64,000 nucleotides of DNA. It comes from Saccharothrix sp. NRRL B-16314. Its GTDB lineage: Bacteria; Actinomycetota; Actinomycetes; Mycobacteriales; Pseudonocardiaceae. Position 1 is the first letter of the stretch; every line of letters starts with the position of its first letter. Position numbers and translations under genes: made by a program. The notes under the pieces were generated by a model that saw only the letters and a program-made list of their open reading frames with translations, searched no databases and was not told the origin of the DNA. The DNA lies in assembly GCF_000716595.1 (NCBI RefSeq), contig NZ_JNXC01000014.1, forward strand, positions 89,801-153,800, read 5' to 3'. This document shows positions 29,932 through 38,170 of this stretch, in pieces.

Positions 29932-29964
29932 TCAGAGGAAGTACAGGTGCTGCATCACGGTCAC
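29932..29964 (-). CDS. Candidate leader peptide of the ABC-F gene
   Basis: Short ORF GTG-ACC-GTG-ATG...TGA encoding MTVMQHLYFL (from GTG 29964) or MQHLYFL (from ATG 29955). It ends two bases before the outer stem of the leader hairpin. Its GTG overlaps the TGA stop of the upstream hypothetical gene (GTGA at 29964-29961), so it can be translated by re-initiation. Drug-stalled ribosomes on such peptides control many ABC-F and erm genes. The assignment rests on position and structure only; ribosome-binding signals are weak. Confidence 0.45.
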   Translation of the reverse strand: MTVMQHLYFL

Positions 29965-30680
29965 GAGGTTAGGTCACCGGCACTGCCCGTCGCACCCGGA
30001 TTTCCGCCCGCAGGCGCGTCCTCGTCCGGACACGCGTCCGGACGCGCGGTCGGGTTCGGGGCGAGGGGGATGGCGGCGACGGTGAGCATGCGGCTGATGT
30101 CGTGGAAGCCCTCGACGCAGGCGGCCCGGATGTCCGGGTAGCGGTCCGCCGATTCGGCGTAGCGGAGGAGGAACCACGGGTCGATCAGGTCGGGGCAGTC
30201 GGTGTGCACTTCGATCTCCGTGCCGCTGTCCGCGCTGGTGAACAGGCAGTGCTCGCCGTGGACGTACAGCGACCACGCCTCACCGTCGACATCGAGCTCA
30301 TCCGGATACGGGTCGCCCCGCACGCAGGCCGGCTCGACGTGCAGTTGGAACGGCGCGGCGAGCCGGTGGGCCAGCTCGCGGAACTCGGCCACCAGCGCCT
30401 GGAGCCGGTCGTGCAGACGGTGGATTTCGGCTCTGTCGACCAGCCGCAGGACCGTGAGCGAAGGCGTCCGGGCGGACCCGGCGCCGGGCGAGGCGATGAC
30501 GTGCAGGTCGTCCGACGCCAACGCGGTGCGCAGCGTCTCGGCCGCTGCCGACAGCTCCGCCCGGCTCGACACGGCGAGCGGGAACGTCGCGTGCCGACCG
30601 CGTGTCACCAACCGCCGCACCGCGTCCGCCGCCGGCAGGCCGTCAGCCTGTACCTGTCGTCCGGGTTGCGAAGGCGCCAT
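29961..30680 (-). CDS. Hypothetical protein with DUF6896-like C-terminal region
   Basis: 239 aa, soluble. Residues about 90-215 contain SLYVHGEHCLFTSADSGTEI, then CPDLIDPWFLLRYAESADRY and CVEGFHDISRMLTV. I associate this arrangement with DUF6896 proteins, from memory, not search. The N-terminal 90 residues include a GRHATFPLAVSSRAELSAAA helix region. The tail after about 215 is low-complexity Pro/Ala/Asp. No catalytic motif. Its stop overlaps the leader ORF of the ABC-F gene, so the two may be co-transcribed. Confidence 0.75.
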   Translation of the reverse strand: MAPSQPGRQVQADGLPAADAVRRLVTRGRHATFPLAVSSRAELSAAAETLRTALASDDLHVIASPGAGSARTPSLTVLRLVDRAEIHRLHDRLQALVAEFRELAHRLAAPFQLHVEPACVRGDPYPDELDVDGEAWSLYVHGEHCLFTSADSGTEIEVHTDCPDLIDPWFLLRYAESADRYPDIRAACVEGFHDISRMLTVAAIPLAPNPTARPDACPDEDAPAGGNPGATGSAGDLTS

Positions 30681-30771
30681 GCCCGGAACTATCCCTTACG
30701 GAAAGCGCGCCACGGCCTGGATACCGGCTTGAGGTATGAATACGGCCTGGGTGTCCACGAGGGAGGCTGAA

Positions 30772-31443
30772 GTGGCTGAGGTGGCGGTGGCCGAGGTGAT
30801 GGCCGAGTTGGCCGCGCTCGAGGACCCGAAGATGCGTGCGGTGAACGAGAAGCACGGTGACGACCACGGCGTGAACCTCGGCAGGCTGCGCGAGCTGGCG
30901 AAGCGGCTGAAGACGCAGCAGGAGCTCTCGCGTCGGCTGTGGGAGACCGCAGACACGGCGGCGAGGCTGTTGGCGATCCTGGTCTGCCGCCCGAAGGCGT
31001 TCGAACGGGACGAGTTGGACACCATGCTGCGTGAGGCGCGCGTTCCCAAGGTGCACGACTGGCTTGTGAACTACGTGGTGAAGAAGAGCCCGCACGCCGA
31101 AGAGCTGCGCGTGGCCTGGACAGCCGACCCGGACGCGGTCGTCGCGAGCGCGGGCTGGGCGTTGACCACCGAGCGCGTGGCCAAGAAGCCCGAAGGCCTT
31201 AACCTCGCGGGGCTGCTCGACGTCATCGAGGCGGAGATGCGCGACGCACCGGACCGCCTCCAGTGGGCGATGAACCACTGCCTGGCCCAGATCGGGATCG
31301 AGCACGCCGAGCACCGCGCACGGGCCATCGCCATCGGTGAGCGCCTTGAGGTGCTCAAGGACTACCCGACCCCGCCGAACTGCACGTCCCCGTTCGCGCC
31401 CGTCTGGATCAACGAGATGGTGCGCCGCCGGCACGACGGATAG
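30772..31443 (+). CDS. AlkD-like DNA alkylation repair protein (HEAT-repeat)
   Basis: 223 aa, all-helical. The N-terminal LAALEDPKMRAVNEKHGDDH followed by GVNLGRLRELAKRLK is the signature of the AlkD/DNA-alkylation-repair family, HEAT-repeat glycosylases that excise 3- and 7-alkylpurines. Later helices include RDELDTMLREARVPKVHDWL and AWTADPDAVVASAGWALTTE. GTG 30772 is preferred because GGAGG lies five bases before it; in-frame ATG 30736 lacks a site. Whether the catalytic Asp and Trp of AlkD are kept needs an alignment. The 3' end nearly touches the convergent TetR gene (31447). Confidence 0.85.
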   Translation: MAEVAVAEVMAELAALEDPKMRAVNEKHGDDHGVNLGRLRELAKRLKTQQELSRRLWETADTAARLLAILVCRPKAFERDELDTMLREARVPKVHDWLVNYVVKKSPHAEELRVAWTADPDAVVASAGWALTTERVAKKPEGLNLAGLLDVIEAEMRDAPDRLQWAMNHCLAQIGIEHAEHRARAIAIGERLEVLKDYPTPPNCTSPFAPVWINEMVRRRHDG

Positions 31444-31446
31444 GCG

Positions 31447-32013
31447 CTACGAGTCCACGAAGTGGCGCAGGACCATGTCGGCCAGTGCGGTGACGTCGGC
31501 GTCGACCATCGGCTCGCCGGTCATGCCCATCCGGTGCAGCAGGGTTCCGACGACGGTGTCGATGAGCAGCAGCACCCGGTGCTCCGGCTCGCCGAGCGCC
31601 TCTTGGAGCGCGAGCCGGTAGGGGTCCTGCACCCGGCTGGACAGGATCTCGCGCAGGCCCGGATCGCTGACGCCGTCGACGAACAAACCCGCGAACGCCG
31701 CGCCGACACCGGGTTCGCCGATCTTCTCCGCGATCCAGTAAATGCCTGACAGGACGTCCTCCCGCCGGTCGACGCCCTGCAACGGCACCGGGCCCAACGC
31801 GTCGATGAGGCAGTCCGCGACCAGCGCGCCCTTCGACGGCCACCGCCGGTAGATCGTCGTCTTCGCCACCCCCGCCGCCGCCGCGATGCGATCCATCGTC
31901 GCGCCCGTGTAGCCCAGTTCGTGGACCGTTCTCAACGTCGCGGCGAAGACCACGGCGTCGATGCCGGCACGCGGGCGGCCGGGTGGTCTCGCGGAGGTGG
32001 GTCGTCGGGTCAT
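31447..32013 (-). CDS. TetR-family regulator of the esterase-ABC operon
   Basis: 188 aa. The N-terminal HTH is visible in HELGYTGATMDRIAAAAGVA followed by KTTIYRRWPSKGALV; the C-terminal ligand domain is helical (SGIYWIAEKIGEPGVGAAFA). The basic leader MTRRPTSARPPGRPRAG is typical of this subgroup. ATG 32013 begins the protein; the frame is open upstream only as a shadow of the esterase. A 32-bp palindrome lies 21 bp upstream between it and the divergent esterase, the probable operator for both directions. Confidence 0.93.
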   Translation of the reverse strand: MTRRPTSARPPGRPRAGIDAVVFAATLRTVHELGYTGATMDRIAAAAGVAKTTIYRRWPSKGALVADCLIDALGPVPLQGVDRREDVLSGIYWIAEKIGEPGVGAAFAGLFVDGVSDPGLREILSSRVQDPYRLALQEALGEPEHRVLLLIDTVVGTLLHRMGMTGEPMVDADVTALADMVLRHFVDS

Positions 32014-32033
32014 GGCACCACGATAGCGAGTTG

Positions 32034-32065
32034 CGCTACGATCGGTATCGATACCAATCGTAGCG
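32034..32065. promoter_or_regulatory. 32-bp near-perfect palindrome, likely TetR operator
   Basis: Left arm CGCTACGAT (32034-32042), central perfect 12-mer GGTATCGATACC (32044-32055) and right arm ATCGTAGCG (32057-32065). Only the pair at 32043/32056 fails to match. It sits 21 bp from the TetR start and 21 bp from the esterase start, so one dimer pair could repress both. By length and symmetry it is the best operator candidate in the window. Confidence 0.8.
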
Positions 32066-32085
32066 AAATTGTGCCGAGGGGGGAC

Positions 32086-33078
32086 ATGGACGACATGGGC
32101 GAACGGCCGCCGTTGGGGATCCGGCTGCTGAGTGCCGTGCAGAAGGAGCCGGACTGGGCGGCGATGACCGGCGAGGAGCTGGTGACCTTCCGCGAAGCGG
32201 TGAACCGCAGGCAGGGGTCCCGTTCTGCGCGGCTGATCACCGGTTTTCCGGACCGCGGCGTCTCGATCGGGTGGCAGGACGTGGCGCTGCCCGACCGGGT
32301 GGTGCCGGTCCGGGTGTACCGGCCGTCGTCGGACCACGGCAGCGGGCCGCTCGTGCTCCACGTGCACGGCGGTGGGTTCGTCGGCACGGCGGCGCAGTGC
32401 GACTGGGTGAACAGCCACCTCGCCGCACGGTTGCGCGCGGTCGTCGTCTCGGTCGAGCACCGCCTCCTCGACCCGGGCACCTCGCTGCCGCCGGCCGTCG
32501 ACGACGCCTGGGACGTGCTGCGGCACGTGGTGTCGAACGCCGCGGACTGGCGTGTCGATCCGGCACGCACCGCCGTTTTCGGCGAGAGCACCGGCGCGTT
32601 GATCACCGCGCTGGTCGCGATCCGGGCGAGGGAGCACGGTCCGGCGCTGGCGGCGCAGGTGCTGGTCAACCCCGTCGTGGACTTGACCGAAGCGGGGTTC
32701 GACCACGACTCGACGACCCGGCACGCGGACAGCCCGACCTTGACCGTCGCCCGGATGCGGCTGTTGCAGCGGTTGGCCGTTCCGCCCGGGACGGACCCCC
32801 GCGCGCTGTCGCCGCTGCACGCCGACGACCTGAACGGACTGGCACCGGCGCTCGTGGTGGTGCCGACCGTCGACCCGTTGGCCGACCACGGCCGCCGTTA
32901 CGCCGAACGGCTGCTCGAAGCAGGGACGCCCGCGCGGCTCACCGAGCACCCCGGGGCGACGCACGCGTTCCTCAGCATGCCGGGCGTGGTGTCGCAGGCG
33001 AAGGCCGCCCGGACCGCGATCACCGAGTTCCTCGGCGACCACCTCGCGGTGACGGTGCCGAAGGCGGCGTGGACATGA
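32086..33078 (+). CDS. HSL-type alpha/beta esterase
   Basis: 330 aa, no signal peptide. The oxyanion motif HGGGF is at residues 94-98 and the nucleophile elbow GESTG at 166-170 (Ser168). The acid is probably in VVVPTVDPLADHGRRYAERL and the His in GATHAFLSM. This is the hormone-sensitive-lipase/family IV esterase pattern; such enzymes cleave small carboxyl esters. ATG 32086 follows GAGGGGGGA; the stop overlaps the next start (ATGA at 33075-33078). Co-expression with two siderophore-type ABC subunits suggests it may process an imported or exported ester, which is inference. Confidence 0.92.
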   Translation: MDDMGERPPLGIRLLSAVQKEPDWAAMTGEELVTFREAVNRRQGSRSARLITGFPDRGVSIGWQDVALPDRVVPVRVYRPSSDHGSGPLVLHVHGGGFVGTAAQCDWVNSHLAARLRAVVVSVEHRLLDPGTSLPPAVDDAWDVLRHVVSNAADWRVDPARTAVFGESTGALITALVAIRAREHGPALAAQVLVNPVVDLTEAGFDHDSTTRHADSPTLTVARMRLLQRLAVPPGTDPRALSPLHADDLNGLAPALVVVPTVDPLADHGRRYAERLLEAGTPARLTEHPGATHAFLSMPGVVSQAKAARTAITEFLGDHLAVTVPKAAWT

Positions 33079-34847
33079 CCGCGGTCGACGCGGAGGGGCA
33101 GAGCCTGACCGGACTGCTGCGCCCCTACCGGTGGACCTTCGCCGCCGTCGTCGTCCTCCAGGTGATCGGCGCCCTCGCCGGTCTGGCGCCGTTGCTGGCG
33201 GTGGTCGAACTGGGCCGTGCCCTGCTGTCGCCCGGCACCGTCGACCGGAACCACGTCTGGTCCGTCGTGATCGTGGGCGCGGTCGGGCTGTTCGTCCGGC
33301 TGGTGTTCACGGCCGCGTCGTCCGGGATCGGGCACGCGCTCGACGACCGGGTCCAGCTGTCGTTCCGCCGACAACTGGCCGCACGACTGGGACGGGTGCC
33401 GATCGGGTGGTTCTCCCGCCGCAGGACGGGCGAGCTGGCGAAGGTCGTGGGGGAGGACGTGAGTGCGGTGCACCCGTTCATCGCCCACGCCCCCGGCGAA
33501 CTCGTCTCGGCGTTCGTGGTGCCGCTGGTCTCGTTGATCTACCTGTTCACCGTCGACTGGCGGCTCACGCTGATCACGTTGATCCCGGTGGCGCTGGCGG
33601 TGGCGCTGGTGCCCCTGATGATGACGCCGACCCGGCTGCGCGAGCAGGAGGAGTTCGACGTGGCCATGGGGCGGATCGCGAGTTCGGTGGTCGAGTTCGT
33701 CCGGGGCATCTCGGTGGTGAAGGCGTTCGGCGGCGGTGAGCGCGCCCACCGCCGGTTCGTCACGGCCGTCGACGACTTCGTCCGCATCTTCTACCGGATG
33801 GTGCGCGGGCTCTCCGGGATCGCCGCGGGGATGCAGGTCGCGCTGTCGCCGCCGTTCGTCCTGCTGGTCGTGCTGACCGGCGGTGCGGCGCTGATCACGA
33901 CCGGTGGGCTGGCCCCGGCCGACCTGCTGCCCTTCCTGCTGCTCGGACTGGGCCTGACCGCTCCGGTCGCGGCCCTCGGCCACGGGTTCGACGACCTGCA
34001 GGTCGCACGACGCGCGGCCGGCCGGATCCGGGACGTGCTGGCGGTTCCGGCGCTGCCCGAACCCGAACACCCGGTCGCACCGCGGGGACACCGGGTGGAA
34101 CTGCGTGACGTCCGGTTCGGCTACGAAGCCGATCACGAGGTGCTGCGCGGGATCGACCTGGTGCTCGAACCGGGGACGGTCACCGCGATCGTCGGGCCGT
34201 CGGGCAGCGGGAAGTCCACGCTGGTCCAGTTGTTGCCGCGGTTCTTCGACCCGACCCGCGGCGCGGTCCTCCTAGGCGGCGTCGACCTGCGCGAGCTGGG
34301 CAGCCGCGAGCTCTACCGGATGGTGTCCTTCGTCTTCCAGGACACCTCGTTGCTGCGGGCGTCGGTCGCCGACAACATCGCGCTGGCGGTGCCGGACGCC
34401 GACCTCGACGACGTGGTCCGCGCCGCCCGACTGGCGAACGTCCACGAGCGGATCCTCGAGCTCCCGCGCGGGTACGACACCGTGATCGGCGAGGACGCCG
34501 GGCTGTCCGGCGGCGAGGCGCAGCGGATCTCGCTCGCCCGCGCCCTGCTGGCCGACGCGCCCGTCCTGGTGCTGGACGAGGCGACCGCCTTCGCCGACCC
34601 GCAGACGGAACAGGCGGTGCGCCGGGCGTTGGCGACGCTGGCGGGTGACCGGACGATCCTGGTCATCGCGCACCGGCTGGAGACCGTCGCCGACGCGGAC
34701 ACCGTCGTGGTGCTGGAGAACGGGTCGATCGTGGAGCGCGGTAAGCCCGCCGACCTGTTGGCACGCCAAGGGAAGTTCGCCGCGTTCTGGCAAGCACACC
34801 GTTCGGCGACGGCCGACGAGATCGCCGAAGGGGGTGGGCTCCGATGA
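33075..34847 (+). CDS. ABC half-transporter (TM-NBD fusion), IrtA/YbtP-like
   Basis: 590 aa: six-helix membrane domain (about residues 15-310), then the ATPase. Walker A GPSGSGKST near residue 375, signature LSGGEAQRISLARALL, Walker B VLVLDEATAFADPQTE, switch His in VIAHRL. The TAFADP variant of Walker B is one I associate with IrtA/YbtP-type siderophore transporters, from memory. These type IV exporters-by-fold can work as importers. Coupled by ATGA both to the esterase upstream and to the second half-transporter downstream, so the pair almost certainly forms a heterodimer. No SIP/FAD domain is present, unlike mycobacterial IrtA. Confidence 0.93.
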   Translation: MTAVDAEGQSLTGLLRPYRWTFAAVVVLQVIGALAGLAPLLAVVELGRALLSPGTVDRNHVWSVVIVGAVGLFVRLVFTAASSGIGHALDDRVQLSFRRQLAARLGRVPIGWFSRRRTGELAKVVGEDVSAVHPFIAHAPGELVSAFVVPLVSLIYLFTVDWRLTLITLIPVALAVALVPLMMTPTRLREQEEFDVAMGRIASSVVEFVRGISVVKAFGGGERAHRRFVTAVDDFVRIFYRMVRGLSGIAAGMQVALSPPFVLLVVLTGGAALITTGGLAPADLLPFLLLGLGLTAPVAALGHGFDDLQVARRAAGRIRDVLAVPALPEPEHPVAPRGHRVELRDVRFGYEADHEVLRGIDLVLEPGTVTAIVGPSGSGKSTLVQLLPRFFDPTRGAVLLGGVDLRELGSRELYRMVSFVFQDTSLLRASVADNIALAVPDADLDDVVRAARLANVHERILELPRGYDTVIGEDAGLSGGEAQRISLARALLADAPVLVLDEATAFADPQTEQAVRRALATLAGDRTILVIAHRLETVADADTVVVLENGSIVERGKPADLLARQGKFAAFWQAHRSATADEIAEGGGLR

Positions 34848-36559
34848 TCCGGATGCTGCTTCGCGTGCTGGGGCACGAGTGCTCCAGGCCCGTTCGCCGC
34901 ACCGTGGCCCTGATGACGACGACGGCGGTGGCCGAGGGCTTGTCCTACGCCCTGCTGGTTCCCGTGCTGCCCGCGCTGTTCGGCAGCACCCCCGCGGACG
35001 CTTGGCCCTGGCTGATCGCGTTCGGGGCCGCGGTCGCGGTCTACGCGGTGCTGCGGTACCTCGGTGACCTGTCCGGCTTCCGCGCCGGGACCACGTTGTT
35101 GCACGGCATGTACTACCGACTCGGCGACCACCTCGCCCGCCTGCCCATCGGCTGGTACGACGCGCGCCGCGTCGGAGAGGTGTCCGTCCTGGCCAGTCAG
35201 GGCGTCCTCCAGGCGATGGGCGTGATCGCGCACCTGTTGGCGCCCTTCGTCTTCGCCTGCGTGACACCGCTGACGATCGTCGGCGTGATGCTCGCCGTCA
35301 ACTGGCAGCTGGGGCTGGCCGCGCTGGTCGCCGCACCGGTCATCGTGGCGATCCAGCGCTGGACGGGACGCTCGACGGCCGCCACCGACGCGGAGCGCGC
35401 CGAACGCGACCACGACGCCTCCGGGCGGGTCGTCGAATACCTCCAGGCGCAGCCGGTGCTGCGGGCCGGTGGCCGGACCGCCGAGCGCTTCCGGTTGCTG
35501 GACGACTCGCTGCGCGAAGTCCAGCGCGCGTCCCGCCGTTCCCTGCTGTCGGCACTGCCCGGCGCGGTGGGCTCGACGCTCGCGGTGCAGGCGGTGTTCA
35601 CCGGGTTGCTGGCCCTGGGCGCGTACCTCGCGCTCGGCGGGGACGTCGGTGCGGCGGAGGTCCTGACGATCCTGGTGCTGGCCGCCCGCTGCGCTGATCC
35701 GCTGCTGTCCCTGTCGGACATCGGCGGCAAGCTGCGCGGCGCGCGGTCCGAGCTGGCGAGGCTCGACGCGGTGTTGCGCACCGAGCCGCTGCCGGCGGCT
35801 CGTGAACCGGTCCGGCCCGACGGCCACGACCTGGAGTTCGACGCCGTCACCTTCCGGCACGGCGACCGCACGGTGATCGGCGGCGTCTCGCTGTCCGTGC
35901 CGGAGGGGCAGCGGCTGGCCGTAGTCGGACCGTCGGGTGCGGGCAAGAGCACGTTGCTCCAGTTGATCGCGCGGTTCTACGACGTGGACGCGGGTGCGGT
36001 GCGCATGGGCGGTGTGGACGTGCGCTCGATCGACGCCGACGTGTTGATGGCGCGGATCGCCTTCGTGTTCCAGGACGTCTACCTCTTCGACGGCACGATC
36101 GAGGAGAACGTGCGCCTCGGCCGTCCCGGCGCGAGCGATGCCGAGGTGCGGGCGGCGGCGACCGCGGCACGGTTGGACGAGGTGGTCGAGCGGTTGCCCG
36201 GCGGGTGGGCGGCGGACGTCGGCGAGGGCGGCGCGCTGCTCTCGGGCGGTGAGCGCCAGCGCGTCTCGATCGCACGGGCGCTGCTGAAGGACGCGCCCGT
36301 CGTGCTGCTGGACGAGGTGACCTCCGCGCTGGACCCGGTGAACGAGGCGGCCGTCCACGAGGGGATCGAGCGGCTGATGGCGGGCCGGACGGTGGTGATG
36401 GTGGCGCACCGGATGCGGACGGTCCGGCGCGCCGACCGCGTCGTCTTCCTCGACGGCGGCCGGATCGCGGAGGAGGGCGGCCACGACGAACTGCTGCGCC
36501 TTGGTGGTCGCTACGCCGGGTTCCAAGCCCTCTCCACGGCGCCCACGCCTCCCGGCTGA
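34844..36559 (+). CDS. ABC half-transporter (TM-NBD fusion), IrtB/YbtQ-like
   Basis: 571 aa: six-helix domain then ATPase. Walker A GPSGAGKST near residue 365, signature LSGGERQRVSIARALL, Walker B VVLLDEVTSALDPVNE, switch His in MVAHRM. Both half-transporters keep the catalytic Glu, so neither nucleotide site looks degenerate. ATG start within the ATGA overlap. Partner of the preceding gene. The substrate is unknown; siderophore or lipophilic drug are the reasonable options. Confidence 0.93.
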   Translation: MIRMLLRVLGHECSRPVRRTVALMTTTAVAEGLSYALLVPVLPALFGSTPADAWPWLIAFGAAVAVYAVLRYLGDLSGFRAGTTLLHGMYYRLGDHLARLPIGWYDARRVGEVSVLASQGVLQAMGVIAHLLAPFVFACVTPLTIVGVMLAVNWQLGLAALVAAPVIVAIQRWTGRSTAATDAERAERDHDASGRVVEYLQAQPVLRAGGRTAERFRLLDDSLREVQRASRRSLLSALPGAVGSTLAVQAVFTGLLALGAYLALGGDVGAAEVLTILVLAARCADPLLSLSDIGGKLRGARSELARLDAVLRTEPLPAAREPVRPDGHDLEFDAVTFRHGDRTVIGGVSLSVPEGQRLAVVGPSGAGKSTLLQLIARFYDVDAGAVRMGGVDVRSIDADVLMARIAFVFQDVYLFDGTIEENVRLGRPGASDAEVRAAATAARLDEVVERLPGGWAADVGEGGALLSGGERQRVSIARALLKDAPVVLLDEVTSALDPVNEAAVHEGIERLMAGRTVVMVAHRMRTVRRADRVVFLDGGRIAEEGGHDELLRLGGRYAGFQALSTAPTPPG

Positions 36560-36652
36560 CACCGCGGAACCGCTGGTAGCGGGGTGTGCGCCGGAATTGT
36601 CGGTGTGGCTCGCTACCGTGCACGCAGATCACGTGAAGGGGGAAGCGAACGC

Positions 36653-38077
36653 ATGTCTGCCACGACGTACCTGGAGCTGTCCGAGGCGGGCGGTGGCGCG
36701 CACAAGTTCTACGAAGTGCGGGTCGCCGGCACCGAGGTCACCATCACCTACGGGCGCATCGGGGAACAGGGGCAGGTCAGGAGCGCGAGCTTCGCCGACC
36801 ACGCCAAGGCGCTCAAGGCGGCCGAGAAGAAGATCGGCGAGAAGGTCCGCCGGGGGTACGCCCCGGCGGTCAAGGGGATGCGCCAGCGCCGCGCGGTGAG
36901 CCGGCGGCAGATCGTCAGCACCCGCTCGACCGCCCACCAGGCGCCGGTGCTGTGGCGGTTCGCCTCCGGCGCACCGGCGTTCGGGATCTTCATCGGCGAG
37001 GACCAGGCCTGGGTCGGCAACGAGAAGGGTGACGTCTACACGCTCACCCACGACGGCCGGGTCACCGGGCGGTTCGGGTTGCCGGACGCCGTCAAGTGCA
37101 TCGTGGCCGACGACTTCTGGATCTACGCGGGGTGCGACGACGGCCAGGTGTACGACCTCGGCGCCAAGGTGCCCCGGGTGGCCTACGAGATCGCCGAGGA
37201 CGTCGACATCTACTGGCTCGACATCCACGACGGCGTGCTCGGCGTGTCCGACCGGCAGGGCCGGGTGACGGTGGTGGACCACGAGGACGAGTTCCAGTGG
37301 TCGTGCCCGGCCACCGGTGACAGCGCCTGGATGGTCCGCTGCTCGGCGGACGGCGTCTTCCACGGTCATTCCCGCGGCGTCACCCACTACACGGGCCGCG
37401 GCCACCGCGCGTGGCACGCCGACACCGTCGGAGAGGTGCTGTTCGGCTGGCAGGAGCGCACGGAGGTCTTCGCGGGCACCAGTCGGGGGTGGGTGCACCG
37501 GTTCGCCAAGGCGGACGGGCGCAAGACGGGCGACTACCGCTGCGACGCGGCCGTGTTCTCCTGCGCGACGTCACCCGACGGCGAGTTCGTCTTCGCGGGC
37601 GACAACCAGTCCTCGGTGTACTGCTTCGCCGCCGACGGGACGAGGCTGTGGAAGCTCGCCACCGGGTGCGGTTCCGCGTTCTCCATGCAGTACCGCGACG
37701 AGCGGCTCTACCTGGTGACGACGGACGGTTCGCTCGCCTGCCTCGACGCCAGCCCGGCCGCCGTTCGCGCGGCCGAGCAGGGGCAGCTCCCGCAGCGGCA
37801 GGACATCAAGGCCGGGGCCATCGACCGCGTCGAGGCGACCGCCGAGGTCGAGGTCGTCTCGCACGTCGCCCCCGGCGACGGCGTCGTCGTGGAGTGCGTG
37901 CAGGAGGGAGGTCGGATCAGGGTGCACGTCGTCTCGGACGGGTACGACCGCTCGTGGGGCGTGCAGTTCCCGAAGAACATCCGCGTGCCCGGCGCCCGAT
38001 ACCTGGTCAGCGAGGTGGTCACGTCGGCGGGCGGCTCGTTCTACCGCACCCGCGGCGAGATCAAGCGCCTGCGTTGA
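36653..38077 (+). CDS. WGR-domain protein with PQQ/WD-like beta-propeller
   Basis: 474 aa, soluble. Residues 1-85 are a WGR-type domain (KFYEVRVAGTEVTITYGRIG, then SFADHAKALKAAEKKIGEKV and RRGYAP), otherwise known from PARPs and MolR-type regulators as a nucleic-acid or protein-binding module. Residues about 95-390 form a propeller of repeated blades such as DQAWVGNEKGDVYTLTHDG and EFVFAGDNQSSVYCFAADG. A C-terminal beta domain (GDGVVVECVQEGGRIRVHV) follows. ATG 36653 has AGGGGGAAG upstream. No enzymatic centre is evident; a scaffold or sensor role is a guess. Confidence 0.87.
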   Translation: MSATTYLELSEAGGGAHKFYEVRVAGTEVTITYGRIGEQGQVRSASFADHAKALKAAEKKIGEKVRRGYAPAVKGMRQRRAVSRRQIVSTRSTAHQAPVLWRFASGAPAFGIFIGEDQAWVGNEKGDVYTLTHDGRVTGRFGLPDAVKCIVADDFWIYAGCDDGQVYDLGAKVPRVAYEIAEDVDIYWLDIHDGVLGVSDRQGRVTVVDHEDEFQWSCPATGDSAWMVRCSADGVFHGHSRGVTHYTGRGHRAWHADTVGEVLFGWQERTEVFAGTSRGWVHRFAKADGRKTGDYRCDAAVFSCATSPDGEFVFAGDNQSSVYCFAADGTRLWKLATGCGSAFSMQYRDERLYLVTTDGSLACLDASPAAVRAAEQGQLPQRQDIKAGAIDRVEATAEVEVVSHVAPGDGVVVECVQEGGRIRVHVVSDGYDRSWGVQFPKNIRVPGARYLVSEVVTSAGGSFYRTRGEIKRLR

Positions 38078-38170
38078 GCGCCGGTGCCGGCGGCGACCTG
38101 TCGACAGGGGTCGCCGCCGGTGCCGTCCACTGCGTTCGACTTGGCTGCCCTCACACCGCAGGATGACCGC

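Noticed and set aside
33075..36559. Mycobacterial-type irtA with siderophore-interacting FAD domain
   Set aside because: The first half-transporter starts directly with its membrane helices and has no SIP domain, so no irtA symbol was assigned.
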